The notes below the pieces were generated by a model, which was not told where the DNA came from, searched no databases, and was given only the letters and a program-made list of their open reading frames with translations. From Actinomyces sp. 432 (GTDB lineage Bacteria; Actinomycetota; Actinomycetes; Actinomycetales; Actinomycetaceae), in assembly GCF_009930875.1 (NCBI RefSeq), contig NZ_CP025249.1:1240001-1304000 (forward strand): DNA of 64,000 nucleotides. The letters are read 5' to 3'. The position numbers and the translations under genes were made by a program. Of this stretch, positions 7,372-16,380 are shown one piece after another (the stretch's first letter is position 1; every line of letters begins with the position of its first letter).

Positions 7372-8865
7372 ATGGGCGAGGTGGTGCTGGAGGCGCGCGG
7401 GATTGACAAGTCCTTCGCCGGCATCAAGGTCCTTGATGATGTCTGCCTGGATGTGCGCAGCGGCGAGGTGCATGCCCTCATGGGGGAGAACGGCGCGGGC
7501 AAGTCCACGCTCATGCGGATCCTCATCGGCGTCCTGCATGCCGACGCCGGGGAAGTCCTGATCGGTGGTCGGCCTGTCCGGATCGGGTCCGTGCGCGAGG
7601 CGATGGACCTCGGTATCGCGATGATTCACCAGGAGCTCAACCCGGTGCTGGACATGCGCGTGTACGAGAACATCTTCATCGGCCGCGAGCCGCGGGGGCG
7701 CCTTGGGCTCGCCGACCTGGGCCGGATGCGTCGGGAGGCCGCCGAGCTGCTGGATGCCATGGGCGTGAAGCTGTCCGTGGACGCCTATATGCGCGACCTG
7801 TCAGTCGCGCAGTGCCAGCAGGTGGAGATCGCCAAGGCGCTGTCCGTGGACGCGCGCATCGTCATCATGGATGAGCCCACCTCCGCGATCACCGATGACG
7901 ACGCTGAGAACCTGTTCGCCCAGATCCAGCGCCTGCGCGACGCCGGGGTCGGCATCATCTACATCTCCCACAAGATGGAGGAGATCTTCCGGGTCGCGGA
8001 CCGCATTACGGTGCTGCGGGACGGCAGGCGTGTGAGCACCGGCCCGGCCGCGGAGCTCGATGAGCCCGCGCTGATCAGGGCCATGGTCGGACGGAGCATC
8101 GACGATGTCTTCCCCAAGCGGGAGGTGCCGCTGGGGGAGCCGGCCTTCGAGGTACGCCACTGGAGCGTGCCGGGCCGCGTCCATGATGTCAGCCTCACAC
8201 TGCACCGCGGTGAGATCATCGGCATTGGCGGGCTCGTCGGCGCCGGCAGGTCCGAGCTGGTTGAGTCCCTGTTCGGATTTGGTCGGCACTCCGGCGGCAC
8301 GGTGCTGCGCGATGGCGTAGAAGTGAGGCTGCGCCGCCCCGCCGATGCCATTGGGCACGGAATTGCCCTGATCACCGAGGACCGCAAGCGCACCGGCCTC
8401 AACCTCAGGGGAAGCGTCCTGGAGAACGTTACCCTGCCCTCTCTCGGGCGATTATTCGCCTCCGGTCTGATAGCGCCGAGGAAAGAGCGCCGGACCGTGA
8501 TCCATTACATGCAGTCGCTACGGGTCAAGGCGGTTTCGCCGAACCAGTACGTGGCTGAGCTGTCGGGCGGTAATCAGCAGAAGGTCGTCTTGGCGAAGTG
8601 GATGCTGACTGAGCCCGACGTCGTCATCTTCGATGAGCCTACCCGCGGCATCGACGTCGGCGCCAAGCGCGATATCTACGAGCTCATCGGAGAACTCGTG
8701 GAGCAGGGGAAGGCCGTCATCCTCATTTCCTCGGAGATGGGGGAACTGATAGGGCTCAGCGACCGGATCATGGTTCTGGCGGAGGGCCGCTGCACCGGGA
8801 CGCTGGAGCGCCCCGACTTCTCCCAGGAGGCGGTCATGGAGCTCGCCTCAAGATTTGAAGGATGA
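7372..8865 (+). CDS. sugar ABC transporter ATP-binding protein (RbsA/MglA type, two ATPase domains)
   Basis: 497 residues with two ABC cassettes, the layout of ribose/galactose importers. First cassette: Walker A GENGAGKST near residue 40, Q-loop IHQELNPV, signature-like LSVAQCQQVEIAKAL and Walker B IVIMDEPTSAI. The second has the degenerate Walker A GLVGAGRSEL, signature LSGGNQQKV and VVIFDEPTRGID, as usual for the CUT2 family. It energises import through the permease encoded 3 bases downstream. AGGGAGCGGTC precedes the ATG as ribosome site. The sugar cannot be read from sequence; ribose, galactose, xylose or similar are the family's range. Confidence 0.92.
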   Translation: MGEVVLEARGIDKSFAGIKVLDDVCLDVRSGEVHALMGENGAGKSTLMRILIGVLHADAGEVLIGGRPVRIGSVREAMDLGIAMIHQELNPVLDMRVYENIFIGREPRGRLGLADLGRMRREAAELLDAMGVKLSVDAYMRDLSVAQCQQVEIAKALSVDARIVIMDEPTSAITDDDAENLFAQIQRLRDAGVGIIYISHKMEEIFRVADRITVLRDGRRVSTGPAAELDEPALIRAMVGRSIDDVFPKREVPLGEPAFEVRHWSVPGRVHDVSLTLHRGEIIGIGGLVGAGRSELVESLFGFGRHSGGTVLRDGVEVRLRRPADAIGHGIALITEDRKRTGLNLRGSVLENVTLPSLGRLFASGLIAPRKERRTVIHYMQSLRVKAVSPNQYVAELSGGNQQKVVLAKWMLTEPDVVIFDEPTRGIDVGAKRDIYELIGELVEQGKAVILISSEMGELIGLSDRIMVLAEGRCTGTLERPDFSQEAVMELASRFEG

Positions 8866-8868
8866 ATC

Positions 8869-9828
8869 ATGAACGCAGTTATACGAAGGGCAAAGGCCTG
8901 GTCCGTCCGCGACGCGGGAATACTGCTGGTGTTCCTCGCCCTCGTGCTGGTGCTGTGGCTGGTATCCCCTGAGCACCACTTTCTCAGCGTCAATAACGTG
9001 CTTCTGATCTTGGTCCAGACCACGATCAACGGCATCCTTGCGATGGGTATGATGTTCGTCATCATCTCCGGGGAGATCGACCTGTCGGTCGGATCGACCA
9101 TAGGCCTGGCCGGCGTCGTTGCCGCCATGCTGGCCCATCCCGGTGAGTACCCCGTCATCGTGCCGATCGTAGCGGCACTCGTGGTCGGTGCGCTGGTCGG
9201 GCTGCTTAATGGAATCGGCGTCGCCTACGGGGCCATACCGTCCTTCATCGTCACGTTGGGGACCATGACCGCGGTACGGGGACTCGCGCTGATCGTCTCC
9301 GGCGGCGCCCCGATTTTCAACGTATCCGAAACCTTCGAGGCCTTCGCCAGTGCCAGGATCGGAAGGTTCCCCGTTATGGCGGTATACCTACTGGTCATCT
9401 TTCTGGTCTGCGCATTCGTTCTGCGGCGAACGGTGTACGGCCGCAGGGTGTACGCCGTGGGCGGCAACCCCGTGGCCGCCGAGGTCTCCGGGGTGAATGT
9501 CAGGCGCTCCAAGGTCTCAGTGTTCGTGATCGCGGGACTGCTGGCCGGCTTCTGCGGCGTACTGCTCGCCTCGCGGACGATAAGCGGCGCCCCCACCGCC
9601 GGTGAGTCCTATGAGTTGGATGCGATTGCTGCGGTCGTGATCGGCGGAGTGTCCATGTCCGGTGGGCGAGGCCGGGCGTCTGGTGTACTCATCGGCGCGC
9701 TCATGATCGCCGTGATCGCCAACGGGTTGGACATCCTGGGAATCGACGCAAACTTCCAGCGGCTGGTCAAGGGCGTCATCATCGTCGCCGCCGTACTGCT
9801 GGACGTCAAGGCGCGTCAGCGCCGCTGA
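8869..9828 (+). CDS. sugar ABC transporter permease (RbsC-like, CUT2 family)
   Basis: 319-residue membrane protein with about 8-10 hydrophobic helices. Family marks: MGMMFVIISGEIDLSVGS near residue 60, IPSFIVTLGTM near 125 and the cytosolic loop VYAVGGNPVAAEVSGVNV near 200 that couples to the ATPase. It starts 3 bases after the ATP-binding gene and is followed 35 bases later by the binding lipoprotein, so the three form one operon. It would form the membrane channel as a homodimer. Confidence 0.92.
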   Translation: MNAVIRRAKAWSVRDAGILLVFLALVLVLWLVSPEHHFLSVNNVLLILVQTTINGILAMGMMFVIISGEIDLSVGSTIGLAGVVAAMLAHPGEYPVIVPIVAALVVGALVGLLNGIGVAYGAIPSFIVTLGTMTAVRGLALIVSGGAPIFNVSETFEAFASARIGRFPVMAVYLLVIFLVCAFVLRRTVYGRRVYAVGGNPVAAEVSGVNVRRSKVSVFVIAGLLAGFCGVLLASRTISGAPTAGESYELDAIAAVVIGGVSMSGGRGRASGVLIGALMIAVIANGLDILGIDANFQRLVKGVIIVAAVLLDVKARQRR

Positions 9829-9863
9829 CCGGCGGGCACACCGACACGAGCAGGGGAGGGAAT

Positions 9864-10799
9864 ATGCAACGCGTACTGGCAGCGGTCGGTGCCCTGATCG
9901 CAGCCGCATCCATCCTTTCGGCATGCACGCTTGGTGCATCCGATGGACGTCCGCGGATCGCCCTAGTGATGAGCCACATGACAAATTCGTTCACCACCAC
10001 AGTAGCCGGTGCCGCCGTTCAGGAGGGCGACAGGCTCGGACTGGCAGTGACTGTCTTTGACGCCAAGAGCGACGCCGCTACGCAGATCAGCCAGATCGAA
10101 TCCGCCGTCGCGCAGGGGTATGACGGCATTCTGGTTGAGCCGGTCTCCAAGGAGGGCATCGCTCCCGGCCTCAAGGCGGCCAACGAGGCGGAGATTCCGA
10201 TCGCCACCATCGTGCAGCAGGCCGAGCAGCAGGACCGTGCCGCCGCGTACATCGGCGGAGACGACACCGCCGCCGGCAGGCTACAGATGGAGAAGGTCAT
10301 TGAGGCGATCGGAGAGGAGGGGACGGTCGCCGTCCTGTACGGTCCCATGGGATCGGACGGGCAGCTGCAGCGCAAGGCGGGCTATGACGCGGTTCTTGCC
10401 GAGCACCCGGGAGTCTCTATCGTCCTGGAGCAGACCGCCAACTGGGATACCGCCGAGGCACTCACCGTCACCGAGAACTGGCTGTCCACCGGCACCCACA
10501 TCGACGCGATCGTCGCGCAGAACGACTCCATGGCATTGGGGGCGCTCAAGGCACTGACCAATGCCAGCAGACAGGACGAGGTTCACGTATCGGGTGTGGA
10601 CGCCACCGACGACGGTGTCGCATCCATCCGCAACGGCGGCATGGCTGGCACGGTCTCCCAAGACACCGCCGGCATCGGCCGACTCGCGGTTGACACCATG
10701 GACAAGCTCATCAAGGGCGAGACGGTCGAGGCCGTGAACTTCACTGAAGCCGTGTGGATTACCGCAGACAACGTGGACACACTAGACACGGGGGACTAG
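9864..10799 (+). CDS. sugar ABC transporter substrate-binding lipoprotein (RbsB-like)
   Basis: 311 residues. The N-terminal hydrophobic stretch ends in the lipobox LSAC (Cys about residue 21), so it should be lipidated by Lgt and anchored outside the membrane. The mature part is a type I periplasmic-binding fold (Peripla_BP_4): RIALVMSHMTNSFTTTV, ISQIESAVAQGYDGILVEPV, DDTAAGRLQMEKVI and AQNDSMALGALKAL. It would capture the sugar for the permease encoded just upstream. GAGGGA 5 bases before the ATG serves as ribosome site. Last gene of the operon; the exact ligand is unknown. Confidence 0.92.
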   Translation: MQRVLAAVGALIAAASILSACTLGASDGRPRIALVMSHMTNSFTTTVAGAAVQEGDRLGLAVTVFDAKSDAATQISQIESAVAQGYDGILVEPVSKEGIAPGLKAANEAEIPIATIVQQAEQQDRAAAYIGGDDTAAGRLQMEKVIEAIGEEGTVAVLYGPMGSDGQLQRKAGYDAVLAEHPGVSIVLEQTANWDTAEALTVTENWLSTGTHIDAIVAQNDSMALGALKALTNASRQDEVHVSGVDATDDGVASIRNGGMAGTVSQDTAGIGRLAVDTMDKLIKGETVEAVNFTEAVWITADNVDTLDTGD

Positions 10800-10847
10800 C
10801 GGGGCCGAGCGCGGCGTCTCCGGGCCGCCGCGGATACTCTTCGTGCT

Positions 10848-11960
10848 ATGACCGCATCAACTGCCCGGCGCTCAGGTTCCTGGACTCTGTTCACAATCGG
10901 CGGTGCGCCCGTGGTGGTCGCCCCCACCTCGCTGCTGCTGGGCCTGCTCATCGCCGGCAGCTGGTACCCGGTGGTGGCCGCGGCGCTGGACGGGTACGGA
11001 CCCGCCACCGCGCTCGGGACGTTAGCGGTGGTAGTGCTCGCACTCACGGTAAGCATCCTGGCGCACGAGCTGGCCCACGGGGCGGTCGGCGCGTTGCTGG
11101 GGCGCCGACCGGTGCGCTACGAGCTGCACCTGTGGGGCGGACGCACAACCTTCGGCCCGACCAGTCGATGGCGGCCATGGAAGGACGTGCTCACCTCCTT
11201 GGCCGGGCCGGCCGCGAACCTGGTACTGGGGGTCATCGGGACCGGAACGCTTGGGCGGGTAAGCTCCGAACCGTTGTTCGTGGCGCTGTTTATGGCGAGT
11301 TGGCTCAACTTCGCCCTGGCCGCCTTCAACGCCCTGCCGGGTCTGCCGCTTGACGGCGGGCATGCGTTGAGCGCGCTTGTCGAACAGCTCAGCGGCCGGC
11401 GCCGGCTCGGTCAAAAGGTCGCTGCGGTCGGCGGGCTGCTGGTAGTGGCGGGCCTGGCCTGGCGTTGGATTCTGGTTCCCCTGGTGACGGGAAGACAGCC
11501 CGACGCCTTCACCCTGTTTCTCGCCGTCATAGTCTCCTGGCCCATCGCCACCACCTCCTGGCAGGTCCTCGGCCTGGGCCGGGGTACGCGCGCCGCGGCC
11601 CGCCTCGACCTGCGCAACCTGACTCGTCCGGTCGCCGTCGCCAGTGCCGAGACGCCTCTGGTCGCAGCGCGTGACCAGCTCGACGCCGGGGCGGGGCTGG
11701 TGCTCGTGACCGACGGCGCGCGGATCCTGGGCACGCTCGACGCGCCCGCCCTGGCCGAGCTGGAGCGATCCGGCCTGCCCGACGCCAACGCCGTCACCGT
11801 CGGCCAGGTGTGCACCGTGCTGCCTGCAGCCGCGGTCACCACCCAGGTCACCGGACAACCGGCCGCCGACGCCCTGGCGCGGGCGCGGGGCGTGTCGCGG
11901 TGGCTGGTGCTGGTGGAAGACGGGCGCGTCACCGGCGCCGTCCCCACCGGGGCCCGCTGA
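10848..11960 (+). CDS. M50 (site-2 type) metalloprotease family membrane protein
   Basis: 370 residues with about six membrane helices. The zinc motif HELAH is at residues 73-77 and the third-ligand region NALPGLPLDGGHAL near 155-168, both typical of site-2 proteases such as Rip3. The C-terminal ~120 residues (LTRPVAVASAETPLVAARDQ ... GVSRWLVLVEDGRVTGAV) look like a pair of CBS-like repeats, as in Rip3/SpoIVFB relatives. It would cut membrane-embedded substrates, with the CBS part sensing a ligand. Probable leaderless start: TACTCT lies 7 bases before the ATG. Natural substrate unknown. Confidence 0.85.
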   Translation: MTASTARRSGSWTLFTIGGAPVVVAPTSLLLGLLIAGSWYPVVAAALDGYGPATALGTLAVVVLALTVSILAHELAHGAVGALLGRRPVRYELHLWGGRTTFGPTSRWRPWKDVLTSLAGPAANLVLGVIGTGTLGRVSSEPLFVALFMASWLNFALAAFNALPGLPLDGGHALSALVEQLSGRRRLGQKVAAVGGLLVVAGLAWRWILVPLVTGRQPDAFTLFLAVIVSWPIATTSWQVLGLGRGTRAAARLDLRNLTRPVAVASAETPLVAARDQLDAGAGLVLVTDGARILGTLDAPALAELERSGLPDANAVTVGQVCTVLPAAAVTTQVTGQPAADALARARGVSRWLVLVEDGRVTGAVPTGAR

Positions 11961-12011
11961 TAGCGCCGTCTCAACTCCGCTGCTTCGCCACTGCCATGTG
12001 ATACTGACGTC

Positions 12012-12884
12012 ATGAGCGACGCTGACCCGACCCGTCACGCCGAGTACTTCGCCGACAACCGGGCCAACTGGGACGATCGCGCCGCACTGCATGAGGCCAG
12101 TGGCTACGGCATCGAGGCGCTGCTCGCCTCCCCGACCGCCATCTCCGCCGAGATCACTCCGGACCGCGAGCGCCTGGGTGACCTGAGCGGATTGGACGTT
12201 GTGCACCTCCAATGCCATCTCGGCCTGGACACGGTGAGCCTGGCACGCCTGGGCGCCCGCCGAGTGGTGGGTCTGGACCTGTCGGGCGAGTCCCTGCGCC
12301 GCGCCCGGTCCATCGCCGAGCGCGCCGGCGCCGACATCGACTTCGTGCAGGCCAATGTATACGACGCCCGTCAGGCGCTGGTGGGGGACTTCGACCTCGT
12401 ATACACCTCCTTGGGGGTGCTGTGCTGGCTGCCCGACGTGGCAGCATGGGCCCGCGTGGTCGCCTCGCTGCTGCGGCCCGGGGGCCGTCTGGTACTGCGC
12501 GATGATCATCCCGTCTTCCAGGCGGTGGGCGACGACGTCAGTCACGGCCTGATGCTCCACGAGCCCTACTTCCAACGCGCCGATCCCATGACCTGGGAGG
12601 ATGCGGGCTCCTACGTCGCCGCCGCCGACGGGTCGCCCGCCATCACCCATACGGTCAGCCACCAGTGGAACCACGGCGTCGGCGAGATCCTCACTGCCCT
12701 GCTCGCTGCCGGGCTGGTGCTCGACGAGGTGACCGAGACCCGTTACTCCGCCTGGTGCCGTTGGCCCGAACTCATGGAACGCTGTGCGGAGGGTTTCCGC
12801 TTCGCCGACCCGGCCCTGCGCGACCGGCTTCCGCTTCAGCTCGCGGTGATGGCCCACCTGCCGGAGCAAGTCGGAGGTCAGTGA
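12012..12884 (+). CDS. class I SAM-dependent methyltransferase
   Basis: 290 residues. The SAM-binding motif is VVHLQCHLGLDTVSLARLGA followed by the acidic end of strand 2 (VVGLDLSGESL) and the post-motif DIDFVQANVYDA; FDLVYTSLGVLCWL and LLRPGGRLVLRDDHP are motifs III and IV of the UbiE/SmtA type. GATACT 6 bases before the ATG suggests a leaderless start. The last 7 bases overlap the convergent YjdF-family gene. Methyl acceptor unknown; small-molecule methylation is typical of this group. Confidence 0.82.
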   Translation: MSDADPTRHAEYFADNRANWDDRAALHEASGYGIEALLASPTAISAEITPDRERLGDLSGLDVVHLQCHLGLDTVSLARLGARRVVGLDLSGESLRRARSIAERAGADIDFVQANVYDARQALVGDFDLVYTSLGVLCWLPDVAAWARVVASLLRPGGRLVLRDDHPVFQAVGDDVSHGLMLHEPYFQRADPMTWEDAGSYVAAADGSPAITHTVSHQWNHGVGEILTALLAAGLVLDEVTETRYSAWCRWPELMERCAEGFRFADPALRDRLPLQLAVMAHLPEQVGGQ

Positions 12885-13348
12885 CCCCGGTGGCGGCGTT
12901 TTGCCCTTTCCCGGCGTTGCTCGTAGCGCTCGCGCTGAAGCCGTTTTCGTTCCGCTGCCGACGCGTGTGAGCGGGCGGCGCCGCGTTCCTCGCGCGCCCG
13001 CGCCAAGGCCTCCTGCGACGCCGTCGAGGGCGCATGCAGGGCCGCCTGCTTGGCGGCCTGGCGGGCGGCGCGCTTGGGATTGACGCGCTGCGCCCCGCCC
13101 CGGGAGGCGGACTGTACTCCGGGACCGGCCAGCGCAGTGTCGATCAGCTGTCCGCCGTGGGCGAGCAGCCAGGCGTACAGCTCGGCGTCGCTGGGCAGGG
13201 CTCCGAGTACCTGGCGGGCGGCGTACACGCGGCCGCCGGAGGTGATGGTCAGGACCAGCACCCAGAACTGGCCGTCAAAGTAAACGCTGCTCTCCGCTGA
13301 GGAATTGAGCGTTGTGGATGGGGCGGCCGTCGGCGACGTATGCGGCAT
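12878..13348 (-). CDS. yjdF: YjdF family (DUF2992) protein
   Basis: 156 residues. The core SSVYFDGQFWVLVLTI and the C-terminal charged helix (VNPKRAARQAAKQ, then ERKRLQRERYEQRRERAK and a final HRGH) match the YjdF family of Bacillus, whose function is unknown but which in Firmicutes is controlled by a riboswitch for azaaromatic compounds. I take the ATG at 13348, preceded by GGAG 6 bases before it. An in-frame ATG at 13486 with a strong GGAGGA site exists, but the added 46 residues are Arg/Pro-rich, use many codons that are rare here and cover the stem-loops described for the leader. Converges on the methyltransferase with a 7-base overlap. Confidence 0.82.
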   Translation of the reverse strand: MPHTSPTAAPSTTLNSSAESSVYFDGQFWVLVLTITSGGRVYAARQVLGALPSDAELYAWLLAHGGQLIDTALAGPGVQSASRGGAQRVNPKRAARQAAKQAALHAPSTASQEALARAREERGAARSHASAAERKRLQRERYEQRRERAKRRHRGH

Positions 13349-13547
13349 GAGGACTCCTACGGGTGCGAAAAGCGCACCCGGTGCAACTGGAGTCCTCGGC
13401 CCCGGCGTTCGGGCACGTGCCCGAACGCCGCAGGACCGCGGTGACGAGCGCCTGATTCTGCGGGCCCCGTGGGGGAGCGGCGCCATCCGGACTTCCTCCG
13501 GACCGTGCAATTCGTGCAACCGGGTCGGCGCCCACGGCTGGGGCGCC
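13349..13547 (-). promoter_or_regulatory. structured 5' leader of the YjdF-family gene (candidate riboswitch)
   Basis: About 200 bases that fold strongly on the minus strand. From the 5' side: GGCGCCC/GGGCGCC stem (13527-13547); a GGAGGA held in the loop of a CCGG/CCGG hairpin; a perfect 28-base palindrome (13403-13430); and GAGGACTCC (13389-13397) pairing over 9 bp with GGAGTCCTC (13349-13357), which buries the ribosome site directly before the ATG and encloses a CGGGTGCG/CGCACCCG hairpin. TATGCT at about 13551-13556 could be the -10 box. The architecture is that of an RNA switch acting on translation. Whether it relates to the Firmicutes yjdF motif cannot be judged by eye. Confidence 0.5.
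13403..13430. repeat. perfect 28-base palindrome within the yjdF leader
   Basis: CGGCGTTCGGGCAC and its exact complement abut with no spacer. It can be an RNA hairpin of the leader or a DNA-binding dyad; it lies between two divergent promoters' genes (yjdF and trmI). Confidence 0.6.
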
Positions 13548-13644
13548 GAGAACAGCATAGATGGTGGCGAGGGCGGGAATCCGGACTCCGGTGTGGGTCG
13601 TCCGCATCGGGATACCGTGTGACGCCGACGTACCCGGGAATCAC

Positions 13645-13650
13645 TAGACT
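13645..13650 (+). promoter_or_regulatory. -10 box of the trmI-arc-dop-pup-pafA operon (leaderless type)
   Basis: TAGACT lies 8 bases before the ATG of trmI with no Shine-Dalgarno in between. Confidence 0.5.
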
Positions 13651-13658
13651 CGGGCCCG

Positions 13659-14726
13659 ATGAGCGAGCAGACCACTCCCGCCGTGCAGCCGCGCGTGGCC
13701 ACCCAGCAGGTGCTGGGGCAGGCCGGGCGCCGTGGCCCCTTCCGCTACGGCGAACGCGTGCAGGTCACCGACTCCAAGGGCCGCAAGCACACCTTCGTGC
13801 TCGACCCCGGCGGCTACTTCCAGTCCCAACGCGGCAGCTTCTACCACCGTGACGTGATCGGCCGCGACGAGGGCACGGTGATCACCACCGAGTCCGGGCA
13901 CGAACTGCTGCTGCTGCGCCCACTGCTGGCCGACTACGTGCTGTCCATGCCGCGCGGCGCCCAGGTCGTCTACACCAAGGACGCCGCCCAGGTGATCGCC
14001 TTCGCCGACATCTTCCCCGGTGCCCGCGTGCTGGAGGCCGGGGTCGGTTCCGGCGCCCTGACCATGAGCCTGCTGTCCGCGATCGGGGAGGGCGGCCACC
14101 TGCTTTCCATCGAGCGGCGCCATGACTTCGCGGCGATCGCCGCCTCCAACGTCGACTCCTGGTTCGGTCGCCACCACCCCGCCTGGGAACTGCGCACCGG
14201 CGACTTCGCCGACGTGGTCCCCGTCCGCGTCGCTGACGCGAGCGTGGACCGCGTAGTGCTGGACATGCTCGCCCCCTGGGAGAACATCGACGCCGCCGCC
14301 CGCGCCCTGGTACCCGGTGGCGTGTTCCTCGCCTACGTCGCCACCGTCCCGCAGCTGTCGCGCACCGTGGAGGCGCTGCGCCGGTCCAGGCGGTTCACCG
14401 AGCCCGAGTCCTGGGAGTCGGCGGTACGTAATTGGCACGTCGACGGCCTGGCCGTGCGTCCCGACCACCGTATGGTCGCCCACACCGGCTTCCTGATCTC
14501 CGCCCGCCGCCTCGCCGCCGACTCCGCCCCGCTGACCCGTAAGCGCCCGCCCGCCCGCGGCGCCTACGACGACGCCGGCTACTGGACCATCGAGGACGTG
14601 GGGGAGCGCACCAGCACCGACCGCAAGGTTCGCCGAGTATTGCGCGACTGCCGGGCCAAGCAGCCCGAGGACGCCACCCCGGTTCAGCCGGGCCTGCCCG
14701 GTCCGCAGGAGTCGGAACATGAGTGA
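13659..14726 (+). CDS. trmI: tRNA (adenine(58)-N1)-methyltransferase TrmI
   Basis: 355 residues. N-terminal beta domain (RYGERVQVTDSKGRKHTFVL, GRDEGTVITTESGHELLLLRP) followed by the Rossmann methyltransferase with ARVLEAGVGSGALTMSLL as SAM-binding motif and DRVVLDMLAPWENI as catalytic-site motif. It makes m1A58 in the T-loop of tRNAs as a homotetramer. It heads the pupylation operon, the order known in other actinobacteria, and its stop overlaps the ARC start by 8 bases. The C-terminal ~35 residues are charged and probably disordered. Confidence 0.93.
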   Translation: MSEQTTPAVQPRVATQQVLGQAGRRGPFRYGERVQVTDSKGRKHTFVLDPGGYFQSQRGSFYHRDVIGRDEGTVITTESGHELLLLRPLLADYVLSMPRGAQVVYTKDAAQVIAFADIFPGARVLEAGVGSGALTMSLLSAIGEGGHLLSIERRHDFAAIAASNVDSWFGRHHPAWELRTGDFADVVPVRVADASVDRVVLDMLAPWENIDAAARALVPGGVFLAYVATVPQLSRTVEALRRSRRFTEPESWESAVRNWHVDGLAVRPDHRMVAHTGFLISARRLAADSAPLTRKRPPARGAYDDAGYWTIEDVGERTSTDRKVRRVLRDCRAKQPEDATPVQPGLPGPQESEHE

Positions 14727-16380
14727 GTCCCAGCCCTTGGGCATGCCGGCGCGCGACTTCACCAGCCACCAGCTGCGTGAGGCCCGCGCCGAGGCCATCA
14801 GCCTGTCCGCCAAGAACGAGCGCCTCGCGTCGGCCCTGAGCGCCGCCCGCGAGCGCATCGCCGAGCTCGGCACCCAGCTCGACGCCGTCACCCGCCCACC
14901 CGTCACGCTCGGCCTGCTCACCGGCCTGCCCGGTCCCGCGGAGGCCGACGTGTCCCTGGGCGGACGTCACCTGCGGCTGGGGCTGCACCCCGATCTGGAG
15001 GTGGCCGAGCTGGAAGTGGGGCAGCGCGTGGCCGTCAACGACCAGATGCTGGTGGTCGCCGCCCTGCCCGCGCCCGACACCGGCGAGGCCGTCACCCTGG
15101 ATGAGGTGCTGGCCGACGTCGACGACGTCGCGACCGTCGGCGAGAGCACGGCGGCGCCCACGGCCCGCGCCCTGGTCACCACCGGCTCCGGCGCCACCCG
15201 CGTGGTGCGCGTGGCCGGGCACCTCGACGCCGACGCGCTGCGGCCCGGCGACACGCTCGCCGCCGACCTGCGCGCCGACCTGGTAACCGCCCGCATCGCC
15301 CGCACCAGTGTCCAGCAGCTGGTGGTCGCCGAAACCCCGGACGTGTCCTGGGACGACATCGGTGGCTTGGGCCCGCAGATTCAGCAGATCCGCGACTCCC
15401 TCGAACTGCCCTTCGCCCACCCCGGCCTGTACCGCGCCTACGGGCTGCAGGCCCCCAAGGGCATGCTCCTGTACGGCCCGCCCGGCTGCGGCAAGACCCT
15501 GATAGCCAAGGCGGTCGCCACCTCCCTGGCCCGCTCCACGGGCGCCGGCGTCCACGACGCCGCCTTCCTGAACATCAAGGGCCCGGAGCTGCTGAGCAAG
15601 TTCGTCGGTGAGACGGAGCGGCAGATACGCGCCATCTTCGACCAGGCCCGCAAGGTCGCCGCCGAGGACCGTCCGGTGGTGATCTTCTTCGACGAGATGG
15701 AGGCCCTGTTCCGCACTCGTGGCAGCGGCGTCTCCTCCGACGTGGAGACCATGATCGTGCCGCAGGTCCTCACCGAGATCGACGGCGTCGAGTCGCTGAA
15801 CAACGTGGTCATCATCGGCGCCTCCAACCGGGAGGACATGATCGACCCGGCGATCCTCCGGCCCGGACGATTCGACGTGAAGATTCGCATCGACCGCCCC
15901 GACGCCGCCGGTGCGCAGGAGATCCTCGCCAAGCACCTGCGCGCCGACCTGCCCCTGGACCCGGCGGAACTCGCCGCAGCTGGAGGCCACCGGGAGACCG
16001 CCGCGGCGGCCATGCGCCGCGCCGCCATCACCGACCTGTACGCCCGCACCCCCGAACGGGCGGTACTGGAGCTCGCCTACGCCTCCGGGCGTCGCGAGAC
16101 CCTGTACCTGGCCGACTTCGTCTCCGGCGCCATGCTCGCCGCCATCGTCGCCCGCGCCAAGACCGCCGCCATTAAGGATGAGCTGGTCGGCGGGGACGGC
16201 GGACTGTCCACCGAGCGGCTGCGCGCGGCGGTCGCCGTCGAGGCCCAGCAGAACGAGGAGATCACCGCCGCCACCGCCCCGGAGGCCGCGGCCCGCGTCG
16301 TCGGCCACCGTGGCGAGATGGTGCGCGCGGTGCGCCGCCTGACGGACGCGATCACCACAGACCGACAGGAGAACGCATGA
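14719..16380 (+). CDS. arc: proteasomal-type AAA ATPase ARC/Mpa
   Basis: 553 residues. N-terminal coiled coil (about 15-60: LREARAEAISLSAKNERLASA), which in Mpa binds Pup, then two OB-type beta domains, then the AAA module: Walker A GPPGCGKT near residue 255, Walker B VIFFDEME near 320 and the arginine-finger region RPGRFDVKIRIDRPD. It unfolds pupylated proteins. Mpa normally ends in a penultimate-Tyr tail (GQYL) that docks into the 20S core; here the protein ends DRQENA, without that tail, in agreement with the absence of prcB/prcA beside it. Overlaps trmI upstream and dop downstream (ATGA). Confidence 0.92.
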   Translation: MSESQPLGMPARDFTSHQLREARAEAISLSAKNERLASALSAARERIAELGTQLDAVTRPPVTLGLLTGLPGPAEADVSLGGRHLRLGLHPDLEVAELEVGQRVAVNDQMLVVAALPAPDTGEAVTLDEVLADVDDVATVGESTAAPTARALVTTGSGATRVVRVAGHLDADALRPGDTLAADLRADLVTARIARTSVQQLVVAETPDVSWDDIGGLGPQIQQIRDSLELPFAHPGLYRAYGLQAPKGMLLYGPPGCGKTLIAKAVATSLARSTGAGVHDAAFLNIKGPELLSKFVGETERQIRAIFDQARKVAAEDRPVVIFFDEMEALFRTRGSGVSSDVETMIVPQVLTEIDGVESLNNVVIIGASNREDMIDPAILRPGRFDVKIRIDRPDAAGAQEILAKHLRADLPLDPAELAAAGGHRETAAAAMRRAAITDLYARTPERAVLELAYASGRRETLYLADFVSGAMLAAIVARAKTAAIKDELVGGDGGLSTERLRAAVAVEAQQNEEITAATAPEAAARVVGHRGEMVRAVRRLTDAITTDRQENA

